Origin: Acidimicrobiia bacterium
GTDB lineage: Bacteria > Actinomycetota > Acidimicrobiia > IMCC26256 > JAENVU01
Direction: 5' to 3'
Assembly: GCA_009694415.1 (NCBI GenBank)
Contig: SHUZ01000005.1
Span: forward strand, 1-38,540
Length of the DNA stretch: 38,540 nt
Positions 6,713 through 14,449 of the stretch are shown here, one piece after another. The position numbers and the translations under genes are program-made. The stretch's first letter is position 1; each line of letters opens with the position of its first letter. The notes under the pieces were generated by a model. It made no database searches. It had not been told where the DNA came from and saw nothing but the letters and a program-made list of their open reading frames with translations.

Positions 6713-7867
6713 ATGCTTCGCTACCTAACCGCTGGTGAGTCGCACGGCCCGGCCCTGGTGGTCGTGGTCGAAGGTTTACCTGCCGGCCTCCCGATTACTA
6801 CAGAGACGATTGGCCTTGAGCTGGCCCGCCGCAGGCTTGGGTTCGGTCGGGGTCCGCGCATGCGCTTCGAAGCCGACGAGATCGAACTGCTCTCAGGCGT
6901 GCGCCACGGCAGCACATTGGGATCTCCTCTATCGGTGGTGATCCACAACACAGAGTGGCCCAAGTGGCGCGAGGAGATGTCTCCCGAACCCGGTGTATCG
7001 GATACGCCGCTCCGCCAACCGCGTCCTGGTCACGCAGACCTTGTGGGGATGCAGAAATACGGCTTCGATGACGCGCGTAACGTGCTCGAACGTGCGAGTG
7101 CCCGGGAAACCGCAGCGCGCGTAGCCGCTGGTGCAATCGCGAAGGCGCTGTTGTCGCACCTTGGTACATCGGTTATCTCCCACGTCACGCGCATGGGAGC
7201 AGCCGCGGTTGCGGCCGATGTTGCCCGTCCCCAGCCGAGCGATCTTGATGTTGTTGACGCGTCACCCGTGCGTTGCTTCGACGCAGTCTCCGAAGCCGCG
7301 ATGGTTGCGGAGATCGAAGCAGCGGCGAAGGAAGGCGACTCGCTCGGCGGCGTGATCGAAGTTCTTGGCTATGGCGTACCCCCCGGGCTTGGGTCACACG
7401 TTCACTGGGACAGGCGCATCGACGGTTTGCTTGCGCAAGGGCTAATGAGCATCCACGCCATGAAGGGTGTCGAACTAGGCGAAGGTTTTGAAGTCGCTGC
7501 GAAACGCGGCAGTGATGCCCACGATGAGATTCTTTGGGATGAAAGCACCGGATACTCGCGTGCATCAGATCGAGCGGGTGGTACCGAAGGAGGTATGACA
7601 AGCGGCGGATTGCTCGTGGTGCGCGCGGCGATGAAGCCGCTCGCGTCGCTGAATCGACCGGTGTTGCGGACGGTAGATATCGATACAAAGGAAGAGACCG
7701 TCGCGTTCAAGCAACGCACAGATGTCACGGCCGTTCCAGCGGCGGGAGTAGTGGCCGAAACAATGGTCGCGCTTGTCCTCGCATCTGAGGCTCTACGCAA
7801 GTTTGGTGGCGATTCGCTAATTGAATTTGTGCGGAACTACGACGCGTACCGATCCACTCTCACGTGA
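6713..7867 (+). CDS. aroC: Chorismate synthase
   Basis: 384 residues. It catalyses the last shikimate step, EPSP to chorismate, and needs reduced FMN. Seen are the N-terminal signature [15 protein letters not shown], the [14 protein letters not shown] motif, and [17 protein letters not shown] in the C-terminal half. The ATG at 6713 is chosen over the TTG at 6707 because chorismate synthases commonly start exactly with this [12 protein letters not shown] sequence. It is the first of four shikimate genes in a row. The 61-base gap from the pilus block holds no clear promoter or terminator, so read-through from the pilus genes is possible. Confidence 0.97.
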   Translation: MLRYLTAGESHGPALVVVVEGLPAGLPITTETIGLELARRRLGFGRGPRMRFEADEIELLSGVRHGSTLGSPLSVVIHNTEWPKWREEMSPEPGVSDTPLRQPRPGHADLVGMQKYGFDDARNVLERASARETAARVAAGAIAKALLSHLGTSVISHVTRMGAAAVAADVARPQPSDLDVVDASPVRCFDAVSEAAMVAEIEAAAKEGDSLGGVIEVLGYGVPPGLGSHVHWDRRIDGLLAQGLMSIHAMKGVELGEGFEVAAKRGSDAHDEILWDESTGYSRASDRAGGTEGGMTSGGLLVVRAAMKPLASLNRPVLRTVDIDTKEETVAFKQRTDVTAVPAAGVVAETMVALVLASEALRKFGGDSLIEFVRNYDAYRSTLT

Positions 7868-7883
7868 ACCAGCGGGGTTGCTC

Positions 7884-8414
7884 ATGACGTCGCGCCATCT
7901 TGCTCTTGTGGGAATGATGGGCGTAGGAAAATCCACAGTCGGTCGAGAAGTCGCGCGAAGGCTTGGGCGCGTATTCGTTGATCTGGACACGGCGATTGAA
8001 AAAACAGCCGATGCAACTATTCCCGAAATCTTCGAAACCGAAGGCGAGGCTGCATTCCGATCGCAAGAACGCGCCGCCTTAGTGGAAGCGTGCGCATCAT
8101 CCGAAATGAGCGTGATCGCTTGCGGGGGAGGCGTAGTAATAGAACCCGCGAACCGCGAGACGCTGCGCGACGGAGCAATTGTTGTATGGCTTCGCGCGGA
8201 AGCATCGGTGATCGCTCAACGTGTCGTAGCGACTTCGCGCGACCGTCCGTTGCTTACATCTGGTTTACCCATCGTGACAGCCCTAGACGGACTGATGGAT
8301 GCACGTCGAGAGGCGTATTCGACAGCGGCGGACCACGTAATTGAAACCGACACGCTCACGGCGACCGCTGTAGCCGATCGGGTAATCGAGTCCTTCGAGC
8401 GAGAATCGGCATGA
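7884..8414 (+). CDS. aroK: Shikimate kinase
   Basis: 176-residue P-loop kinase that phosphorylates shikimate at the 3-hydroxyl. The Walker A motif GMMGVGKST is at residues 10-18. DLDTAIEK provides the Mg2+/shikimate-binding aspartate, FRSQERAAL the conserved shikimate-binding Arg and Glu, and ACGGGVV the glycine-rich shikimate-binding loop. The ATG at 7884 is preferred over the in-frame start at 7821, which lies inside aroC. It has AGCGGGG upstream and puts the P-loop at the normal position. The stop overlaps aroB by four bases (ATGA). Confidence 0.95.
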   Translation: MTSRHLALVGMMGVGKSTVGREVARRLGRVFVDLDTAIEKTADATIPEIFETEGEAAFRSQERAALVEACASSEMSVIACGGGVVIEPANRETLRDGAIVVWLRAEASVIAQRVVATSRDRPLLTSGLPIVTALDGLMDARREAYSTAADHVIETDTLTATAVADRVIESFERESA

Positions 8415-9511
8415 GTACGCTCACTGTCGCGGTAGATCCTCCCTACGACGTTGAGATCGCGCCAGGAGCACTCGAGTTGGTTGCCGCGAAGCTCAAAGAC
8501 CGAAAGCGCGTCGCTGTTGTAAGCCAAGCCACGATTGCCGATACTTATTCCGCGCGTTTGCTCGCGTCGATCGAGTCCGAGACCAATGCTCGGGTTGGAC
8601 TGTTCTTGATGGGCGATGGCGAGACATCCAAGTCGATGACAACGGTCGAGGACCTCTGTCGTCGGTTTGCCGATTGGGGGTTATTGCGCGGCGATGCAAT
8701 AGTCGCATTGGGCGGCGGAGTCGTAGGGGACACCGCCGGATTCGCGGCCGCGGTTTATCACCGCGGAGTTGCCATAGTGCAAGTACCGACAACGCTATTG
8801 GCGATGGTCGATGCCGCGATCGGTGGAAAAACGGCAGTCAACCTGGCAGAAGGCAAAAACCTCGTAGGGGCTTTCCACCAACCAGTGGCCGTCGTCGTGG
8901 ACACTTCAACACTCGAAACGCTTGGGCAACGGGAGTTCCTTTCCGGTCTCGGAGAGGTAGCCAAGTACGCACTTTTGACCGATGTTGTCGCCGACCCCAC
9001 GGGACTAACCGCTCTGTTGCGACTACGCAGTTCAGCTGTGCTTGATCGCGACCCAGATGTACTAACGGAGGTTGTTGCTTGTTGTGTGGCGATCAAGGCG
9101 GAGGTTGTGGCGGCGGATCCATTCGAACAAACCGGCAGGCGAGCGACCCTCAATCTCGGACACACGTTCGCGCATGCACTCGAAACAGTCGGTGGCTACG
9201 ACCTCACCCACGGGGAAGCCGTGGCGATTGGGCTCGTGTTCGCAGGAGCCTTGGCGGGCGCGTGTGGCCGTGTCGGTAGTGATGTCGTCGACCGTTATCA
9301 GGCGCTACCGCATGCGTTGGGATTACCGACGCAGGTTCCTGATGGCGAATCGGGAGATCCTGAACAGTTGTTGGCAGTGATGCGTAGAGACAAGAAGGCC
9401 GCGGGTGGATTGTCGTTCGTACTTCCGGGTCAGAATGGCATTGAGCGGGTCGACGACCCCTCGGATGAGGCATTGCGATATGCATTTGCTTCCGTAGGAA
9501 TCGGGATCTAG
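8411..9511 (+). CDS. aroB: 3-dehydroquinate synthase
   Basis: 366 residues, complete. It converts DAHP to 3-dehydroquinate using NAD+ and a divalent metal. Visible are the NAD-binding glycine loop LGGGVVGDTAGF, the segment TTLLAMVDAAIGGKTAVN, KNLVGAFHQP, and the metal ligands in SGLGEVAKYALL (Glu), NLGHTFAHALE (His) and DLTHGEAVAIG (His). It is translationally coupled to aroK by an ATGA overlap. aroE, aroA and a DAHP synthase are not in this window. Confidence 0.97.
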   Translation: MSTLTVAVDPPYDVEIAPGALELVAAKLKDRKRVAVVSQATIADTYSARLLASIESETNARVGLFLMGDGETSKSMTTVEDLCRRFADWGLLRGDAIVALGGGVVGDTAGFAAAVYHRGVAIVQVPTTLLAMVDAAIGGKTAVNLAEGKNLVGAFHQPVAVVVDTSTLETLGQREFLSGLGEVAKYALLTDVVADPTGLTALLRLRSSAVLDRDPDVLTEVVACCVAIKAEVVAADPFEQTGRRATLNLGHTFAHALETVGGYDLTHGEAVAIGLVFAGALAGACGRVGSDVVDRYQALPHALGLPTQVPDGESGDPEQLLAVMRRDKKAAGGLSFVLPGQNGIERVDDPSDEALRYAFASVGIGI

Positions 9512-9523
9512 AGGGAGAACGAT

Positions 9524-9964
9524 GTGACAAAGACCATCCTTTTACTTTCGGGACCGAACATCAACCTGCTCGGAGACCGGGAACCTTCCGTTTATGGGAC
9601 AGACACGCTCCTCGAATGCGTTGGCGATGCTCAAGCGGCCGCCGAAGCCGCAGGCCATGTTTTCGAACATCTTCAATCGAACTACGAGGGTGTGCTCATC
9701 GACGCGATCCATGGAGCGCGGGGGAGGTGTGCCGCTATCGTGATCAATCCCGGTGCGCTGACGCACTCCTCCTATGCGATCGCTGACGCGCTCGCTGCAT
9801 TCGACGGCGTCAAAGTGGAATTACACCTTTCCAACCCAGGGGCGCGCGAGGAATGGAGGCGTCGCTCGGTAGTCGTTCCAGTTGTTACCGGAACGGTGGC
9901 GGGCTTTGGACGCGCTGGTTATCGGCTGGCAGTGGAAGCCGCCATTTCGAGGTTTTCAACGTGA
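9524..9964 (+). CDS. aroQ: Type II 3-dehydroquinate dehydratase
   Basis: 146-residue dodecamer-type dehydroquinase, which makes 3-dehydroshikimate by anti elimination. Motifs are SGPNINLLGDREPSVYG with the catalytic Tyr, LQSNYEGVLIDAIH, INPGALTHSSYA, and VELHLSNPGAREEWRR with the catalytic His. The GTG at 9524 follows the good ribosome binding site GAGGGAG (9511-9517). An ATG two bases earlier is closed at once by TGA, so it is not the start. The stop overlaps the next gene by four bases (GTGA). Confidence 0.96.
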   Translation: MTKTILLLSGPNINLLGDREPSVYGTDTLLECVGDAQAAAEAAGHVFEHLQSNYEGVLIDAIHGARGRCAAIVINPGALTHSSYAIADALAAFDGVKVELHLSNPGAREEWRRRSVVVPVVTGTVAGFGRAGYRLAVEAAISRFST

Positions 9965-11061
9965 ACCTTGCGCCGCTAGACATCGCAGGCCGGATTCCTC
10001 GACTGCGCGCCAAATTCGACAACGCCGGTATCGAAGCCCTGTTGATAACCCGCCTTCCGAACGTGCGTTACCTCACCGGCTTCACGGGATCGGCAGCGAT
10101 GCTGCTCGTCACCGGAACGGATGCGCTGTTGGTAACAGACGGTAGATATCGGGAACAGTCCAAAGAGCAACTTGCGAGTTCCGGAGCACCGGCACGCATC
10201 GAGATTGGATTGAACCAATCGCTTCAACGTAAAGCTTTGAGCGATTTCGTAAGCGATGTCACTCAACTGGGTTTAGAAGCGCACGGAGTGACATGGGCCC
10301 AAGAACGCGATTTTTCTTCCGGATGGTTCGTCGACGCCGTGTTGCATGCGACAACTGATTTAGTGGAAGACCAACGCGAGGTAAAGGACCAGGGCGAAGT
10401 CGATCGCATTCGTGCTGCCTGCGCGATTGCCGATGCCTCTCTTGCCGAAGTGCTCCCGTTGCTGCGCGAACGACCGTCTGAACGAGAGTTCGCATTGCGT
10501 CTTGAGTTCGCAATGCGCGAGAGGGGAGCCGAAGCGATGAGCTTCGAGCCGATCGTTGCCTCTGGCCCCAACGGAGCGAAGCCCCATGCGCGCCCATCTG
10601 ATCGGCCGATAGAGCCGGGGGAACTCGTTGTTATCGATTTCGGCTGCATCGTTGAGGGCTATTGCTCCGACATGACGCGCACCGTGAGCGTCGGCGAACC
10701 GTCACCTGAACGGCGACACATGTGGGAGACCGTTTTTGAGGCTCAAGAAGCCGGCCGATGCAAGGTTGCTCCGGGGGTAGAACTTGCTGCGGTCGACAAT
10801 GCAGCGCGAGAGGTCATAGTTGCGGCGGGCTGGGGAGACGCGTTTGCTCACGGTACGGGCCACGGCGTTGGACTTGAGATACATGAAGCGCCAAGGGTTG
10901 CTGCGACCGCTAGTGGTACCCTCGCCGTAGGTCACGTCGTGACTGTCGAGCCTGGTGTGTATATACCCGGAGTCGGCGGCGTCCGCATAGAGGACACCCT
11001 TGTTGTTACCCCAGAGGGCTTCGTAACCCTCACTGAGTTCCCGAAGGATCTCTGCGCGTGA
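9961..11061 (+). CDS. pepQ: M24-family metallopeptidase (Xaa-Pro peptidase)
   Basis: 366 residues in the 'pita-bread' fold. An N-terminal creatinase-like domain (about 1-130, beginning IAGRIPRLRAKFDNAG) is followed by the catalytic domain. All five metal ligands of the family are in place: Asp in VVIDFGCIVEG, Asp in YCSDMTRTV, His in GTGHGVGLEIHEAP, Glu in TVEPGVYIPG, and Glu in GVRIEDTLVV. It probably trims Xaa-Pro peptides in the cytoplasm. The GTG at 9961 overlaps the aroQ stop by four bases and is favoured over the long in-frame extension to 9853, which lies inside aroQ. Its position between aroQ and efp is conserved in actinobacteria and Firmicutes. The choice between PepP and PepQ specificity is not certain. 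Confidence 0.88.
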   Translation: MNLAPLDIAGRIPRLRAKFDNAGIEALLITRLPNVRYLTGFTGSAAMLLVTGTDALLVTDGRYREQSKEQLASSGAPARIEIGLNQSLQRKALSDFVSDVTQLGLEAHGVTWAQERDFSSGWFVDAVLHATTDLVEDQREVKDQGEVDRIRAACAIADASLAEVLPLLRERPSEREFALRLEFAMRERGAEAMSFEPIVASGPNGAKPHARPSDRPIEPGELVVIDFGCIVEGYCSDMTRTVSVGEPSPERRHMWETVFEAQEAGRCKVAPGVELAAVDNAAREVIVAAGWGDAFAHGTGHGVGLEIHEAPRVAATASGTLAVGHVVTVEPGVYIPGVGGVRIEDTLVVTPEGFVTLTEFPKDLCA

Positions 11062-11618
11062 GTATTTCCACCAATGATCTCAAGAACGGCATGGCCCTAG
11101 ACCTCCCCGACGGCCTCATGACAGTTGTCGAGTTTCAACATGTCAAGCCGGGTAAAGGTGGCGCGTTCGTCCGCACCAAGTTAAAGAACTGTCGTACCGG
11201 CGCCGTTGTCGACAAGACCTTTCGCGCTGACGAAAAAGTCAACCACGCAATGATCGACAAGCGCGAGATGCAGTACCTCTACCGAGAGGGCTCCGACTAC
11301 GTCTTCATGGATAACTCGTCCTTCGAGCAGGTGTATGTAGGAGAGGCTGCGCTGGGCGAAGCGCAGAAGTACCTGAAGGAAGGCGATACAGCCATCCTGC
11401 CTACCTATCAAGAGGAAGTACTCTGCGTAGATCTACCCGCTTCCGTTGAACTTGAAGTTGTTGAAACCGAACCCGGCGTTCAGGGCGACCGTGTTTCTGG
11501 TGCGCGCAAACCAGCGACGGTTGAGACGGGCTTGGTAGTGCAAGTGCCACTGTTCGTTGAACTGGGTGAGCGCATCAAAGTGGACACCCGAACCGGCGAG
11601 TACTTAACCCGCGCCTGA
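11058..11618 (+). CDS. efp: Elongation factor P
   Basis: 186 residues in three OB-like domains. It relieves ribosome stalling at proline runs. The domain I loop KPGKGGAF carries the lysine (Lys33) that is modified in many bacteria. Nearby are VRTKLKN and the domain II to III segment ELEVVETEPGVQGD. The C-terminal signature VQVPLFVELGERIKVDTRTG is intact. No EpmA or EpmB gene is nearby. The GTG start overlaps the peptidase stop by four bases (GTGA). Confidence 0.97.
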   Translation: MSISTNDLKNGMALDLPDGLMTVVEFQHVKPGKGGAFVRTKLKNCRTGAVVDKTFRADEKVNHAMIDKREMQYLYREGSDYVFMDNSSFEQVYVGEAALGEAQKYLKEGDTAILPTYQEEVLCVDLPASVELEVVETEPGVQGDRVSGARKPATVETGLVVQVPLFVELGERIKVDTRTGEYLTRA

Positions 11619-11631
11619 GCGCGGTGACGGC

Positions 11632-12030
11632 GTGGCCCCGCGACACGAGTCCCGCGAACGTGCTCTCGGATTGTGCTACGAACTCGAAGTCCGCGGCCTC
11701 GATGCCGCGGGTCTCTTAGCCGACCTTCCTGCTCCTCCTGATGCCTACGCGACAGAGTTGATTGTTGGGGTGAGCTCAAATCTGGAGGAGATCGACTCAC
11801 TGTTGACTCAGTTTTCGGTGAATTGGGCTGTAGAGAGAATGCCGTCGATAGATAGGGCGGTACTACGACTCGGTTGTTTCGAACTGCGCTTCGTTCCCGA
11901 TGTCCCGACGGCCGTAGTTATTTCTGAAGCCGTCGAACTCGCTAAGCAATACTCGACAAAAGATTCGGGTCGGTTCGTCAACGGGTTACTTGCCCGCATC
12001 GCCGAATCGGTGCGCGCGGCCGCGGTGTAG
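11632..12030 (+). CDS. nusB: Transcription antitermination factor NusB
   Basis: 132-residue all-helical RNA-binding protein that joins NusE (S10) on boxA RNA in rRNA transcription. The N-terminus [19 protein letters not shown] matches the family's arginine-rich start. The C-terminal half has [33 protein letters not shown] and [12 protein letters not shown], all typical. The GTG start at 11632 is 13 bases after efp. The efp-nusB pairing is conserved in many bacteria. Confidence 0.95.
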   Translation: MAPRHESRERALGLCYELEVRGLDAAGLLADLPAPPDAYATELIVGVSSNLEEIDSLLTQFSVNWAVERMPSIDRAVLRLGCFELRFVPDVPTAVVISEAVELAKQYSTKDSGRFVNGLLARIAESVRAAAV

Positions 12031-12032
12031 CG

Positions 12033-12338
12033 GTGTCGTCGACCGAGACTGTCCAGGAACTACTTCCCGCGGAAATCGATGAAACCAAGGTGGGCCCAGA
12101 CACGCCGTGGTTGGTAATCGTTTGGGATGATCCAGTGAATCTCATGATCTATGTGGTCATGGTGCTGCAAAAGCTTTTTGGTCATTCGCGCGAGAAGGCG
12201 ACAAAACTCATGCTTCAGATTCACAATGAAGGTAAGGCCGTCGTGTCGCATGGCAACCGTGAGAAAGCTGAAGCGGACGTGGCGCGCCTCCATGCGAATG
12301 GGTTATGGGCAACGCTGCAGCGCGATTCGGCTACATGA
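12033..12338 (+). CDS. clpS: ATP-dependent Clp protease adaptor ClpS
   Basis: 101 residues. ClpS delivers N-degron substrates to the Clp protease. The conserved parts are [20 protein letters not shown] with the substrate-pocket Asp-Asp region, the [20 protein letters not shown] helix-loop, and [19 protein letters not shown] at the end. The GTG start comes two bases after the nusB stop, with little sign of its own ribosome binding site, so it is probably translated by coupling. Its partner ClpC/ClpA is not in the window. A DUF2017 gene follows, the usual companion of clpS in actinobacteria. Confidence 0.93.
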   Translation: MSSTETVQELLPAEIDETKVGPDTPWLVIVWDDPVNLMIYVVMVLQKLFGHSREKATKLMLQIHNEGKAVVSHGNREKAEADVARLHANGLWATLQRDSAT

Positions 12339-12351
12339 GGCAGGTGATCTA

Positions 12352-12867
12352 GTGGGAGAGCGCGTAACGCGCCACGACGGCAAAATCGATCTGGTCCTTC
12401 ATCCCGACGAAATCGAATTGCTGCGCGAATTGGCAACTCAAACTGCAACTGTGCTCATCGCTTCCGACGAAGCGGTCGGAGCTAACCCGGTGCGCGACCG
12501 CTTGTTCCCTCGCGCTTATGACGATCCGACCGAAGACACGGCCGAATCGGAATGGCAATCCATCGTGCATCCAGACCTCGTCAAAGGCAAGGCAACGGCG
12601 CTGGGTGGGTTGCTCGATGACCTCGATCGCGTGAAGACCGGTTCGGGCGGCATAACCACGGTGGACTTGAGTGACGAACAGATGTCTACCTGGGTGAGCG
12701 CCCTCAACGACTTGCGGATATCCCTAGCGGTCACGATCGATCTCACCGAGGCTCAACAAGAAGTACCCCCTAGCCATGTCCATGCCCAGGGTTTCGCCGC
12801 GTACTATTTCTTGAGTTACTTGCAAGGCGAGTTGCTTGAAATGCTGACAGGTCCCCTCGACTTTTAG
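12352..12867 (+). CDS. DUF2017 family protein
   Basis: 171 residues from the GTG at 12352, which has GAGGCAGG upstream. The longer in-frame reading to 12151 would run through clpS and is not supported. The protein matches the actinobacterial DUF2017 family in layout: LHPDEIELLRELATQ near the start, RDRLFPRAYDD, and a C-terminal helical part with WVSALNDLRISLAVTIDL and AYYFLSYLQGELLEML. It is acidic and predicted cytoplasmic, with no membrane segment. Its function is unknown. Regular pairing with clpS suggests a link to Clp proteolysis, but that is inference only. Confidence 0.8.
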   Translation: MGERVTRHDGKIDLVLHPDEIELLRELATQTATVLIASDEAVGANPVRDRLFPRAYDDPTEDTAESEWQSIVHPDLVKGKATALGGLLDDLDRVKTGSGGITTVDLSDEQMSTWVSALNDLRISLAVTIDLTEAQQEVPPSHVHAQGFAAYYFLSYLQGELLEMLTGPLDF

Positions 12868-12872
12868 GCGAC

Positions 12873-12881
12873 TGCTATCAT
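12873..12881 (+). promoter_or_regulatory. Extended -10 promoter of the pyr operon
   Basis: TGC followed by TATCAT (12876-12881) is a good extended -10 element. No clear -35 box is seen at 16-18 bases, which is common for extended -10 promoters. The predicted start, around 12888, lies just before the PyrR-type hairpin, so the leader would consist almost only of that hairpin and the ribosome binding site. Confidence 0.5.
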
Positions 12882-12891
12882 TCAAGTTGTT

Positions 12892-12922
12892 CCGTAAACG
12901 GGGTCCTGTGAGGCCCCCACGG
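12892..12922 (+). promoter_or_regulatory. PyrR-binding RNA hairpin in the pyrR leader
   Basis: The RNA can fold as a lower stem CCGT/ACGG (12892-12895 with 12919-12922), a purine-rich bulge AAAC opposite a single C, an upper stem GGGG/CCCC, and the ten-base loop TCCTGTGAGG. Loop and flanks match the PyrR consensus UCCnGnGAGGC, and the bulge is the usual second recognition element. It ends three bases before the pyrR ribosome binding site GAGGA (12926-12930). No antiterminator/terminator pair is visible, so control is more likely at translation, as reported for mycobacterial pyrR. Confidence 0.8.
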
Positions 12923-12935
12923 ATAGAGGAAAATT

Positions 12936-13532
12936 ATGGCCGAGAGCCCTGCGGGCGAGTCCCGCGCTTATTACGACAACCACGACTCGGACTATGAGCG
13001 CCGCGCGGTTGTGTTCAGTGCGGATGATCTTCGGCGCGCACAGGTCCGGATAGCGCACGAGATCGTCGAGCGCAATCACGGTGCTACCGACGTAGTACTT
13101 GTCGGACTGCACGACCGCGGACCCGAGATAGCACATCGCCTCGCTGGCGCGATTGCATCCTTCGAGGGAGTTCAAGTCCCGGTTGGCACGCTCGACGTTG
13201 CGTTCTACCGCGACGACATCGGTATCCGGTCGGTCCGCCCGCTCGGGCCCACAGAGGTTCCTGTGGATGTGACGGGCAAGATTGTGGTCCTAATCGACGA
13301 CGTCCTCTTTACCGGCAGAACCATCCGTGCGGGACTCGATGCGCTTACCGAACTCGGCCGCCCGCAGGCGATTCAATTGGCTGTATTGATCGACAGGGGA
13401 CACAGGGAGCTACCGATTCGTGCCGATTTTGTAGGGAAGAACTTGCCCACGAAGATTTCTGAAGATGTGCGCGTTCGGTTGCGTGAGACGGACGGGTCCG
13501 AGGACACGATCGAACTTTGGGGACCGAAGTGA
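12936..13532 (+). CDS. pyrR: Pyrimidine operon regulator PyrR (uracil phosphoribosyltransferase fold)
   Basis: 198 residues. PyrR binds UMP/UTP and the leader hairpin of pyr mRNA, and many members also make UMP from uracil and PRPP. The PRPP-binding motif [13 protein letters not shown] is at 117-129. [28 protein letters not shown] and [11 protein letters not shown] are also typical. About 20 extra acidic residues precede the family core. The ATG at 12936 has GAGGA five bases upstream, directly after the hairpin that PyrR probably binds, so autoregulation is likely. The stop overlaps pyrB by four bases. Confidence 0.96.
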   Translation: MAESPAGESRAYYDNHDSDYERRAVVFSADDLRRAQVRIAHEIVERNHGATDVVLVGLHDRGPEIAHRLAGAIASFEGVQVPVGTLDVAFYRDDIGIRSVRPLGPTEVPVDVTGKIVVLIDDVLFTGRTIRAGLDALTELGRPQAIQLAVLIDRGHRELPIRADFVGKNLPTKISEDVRVRLRETDGSEDTIELWGPK

Positions 13533-14449
13533 AGCATCTCCTGTCGATCTCCGATCTGGAGCGATCGAGTATCGAAGCAATCCTTGACGGGGCAGAACAC
13601 ATGGCATCGGTGCTTGGACGTGAGATACCAAAGGTTCCCGCATTGCGCGGAAAGACGGTCGCGAATCTCTTTTACGAAGACTCGACGCGCACACGCCTCA
13701 GTTTTGAAACTGCAGCGAAGCGGCTTAGCGCAGACACGATGACATTCACGGTGACTTCATCGTCGGTAAAAAAAGGTGAGAGCTTGCTCGATACGGTCAA
13801 GACGATCGAAGCGATGGGCATCGATGCTCTTGTTGTACGCCACTCCGCCGCCGGCGCGCCTCATCGCATAGCGGGTTGGGTGGACGCTTCGGTGGTCAAC
13901 GCTGGAGATGGTCGCCATGAGCACCCCACGCAGGCATTGCTCGACGCGTTTACTCTTCGCCGACACCGCGGCCCTAGCCTCGATGGTGCGCGAATTGCGG
14001 TCGTCGGTGATGTTCGCAATTCGCGCGTCGCGCGCAGCGGTATCGAATGTTGGACACGACTAGGCGCGCAAGTGCTCGTGGTCGGTCCACCGACCCTCAT
14101 GCCCGAGAACCTCGATGGATGGCCCGTCACGGTGCATAGCAATCTTGATGATGTGCTCGGCGAAATTGATGTTGCTTATATATTGCGCGTCCAACAGGAG
14201 CGGTTAGGGCCGGCGATCCTACCGAGTTTGCGCGAGTACTACACGCGGTACGGCTTGACTGCGCAACGCGCTGAGCAGATGAAACCCGACGCGTTAGTGA
14301 TGCACCCTGGTCCCATGATCAGAGGCCCCGAGATTGCAACGGAAGTGGCCGACGGCCCGCGTTCGCTGATTCGTGAGCAGGTATCGAATGGCATCGCAGT
14401 TCGGATGGCAGTGCTGTGGGAGCTCATCGGCAGTGGAGGAATTTTGTGA
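13529..14449 (+). CDS. pyrB: Aspartate carbamoyltransferase catalytic chain
   Basis: 306 residues, normal for the catalytic chain. It condenses carbamoyl phosphate and aspartate. The carbamoyl-phosphate loop STRTR is at 52-56, HEHPTQ at 130-135, and HPGPMIRG near the C-terminus. The GTG at 13529, overlapping the pyrR stop (GTGA), is chosen over the in-frame TTG at 13517 because it gives the usual KHLLSI N-terminus. No regulatory subunit (pyrI) is present, as expected for an actinobacterium. Confidence 0.96.
   Translation: MKHLLSISDLERSSIEAILDGAEHMASVLGREIPKVPALRGKTVANLFYEDSTRTRLSFETAAKRLSADTMTFTVTSSSVKKGESLLDTVKTIEAMGIDALVVRHSAAGAPHRIAGWVDASVVNAGDGRHEHPTQALLDAFTLRRHRGPSLDGARIAVVGDVRNSRVARSGIECWTRLGAQVLVVGPPTLMPENLDGWPVTVHSNLDDVLGEIDVAYILRVQQERLGPAILPSLREYYTRYGLTAQRAEQMKPDALVMHPGPMIRGPEIATEVADGPRSLIREQVSNGIAVRMAVLWELIGSGGIL

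Noticed and set aside
12151-12351. Upstream extension of the DUF2017 gene
   Set aside because: The extension overlaps clpS in another frame and its residues look random; GTG 12352 has a good ribosome binding site.
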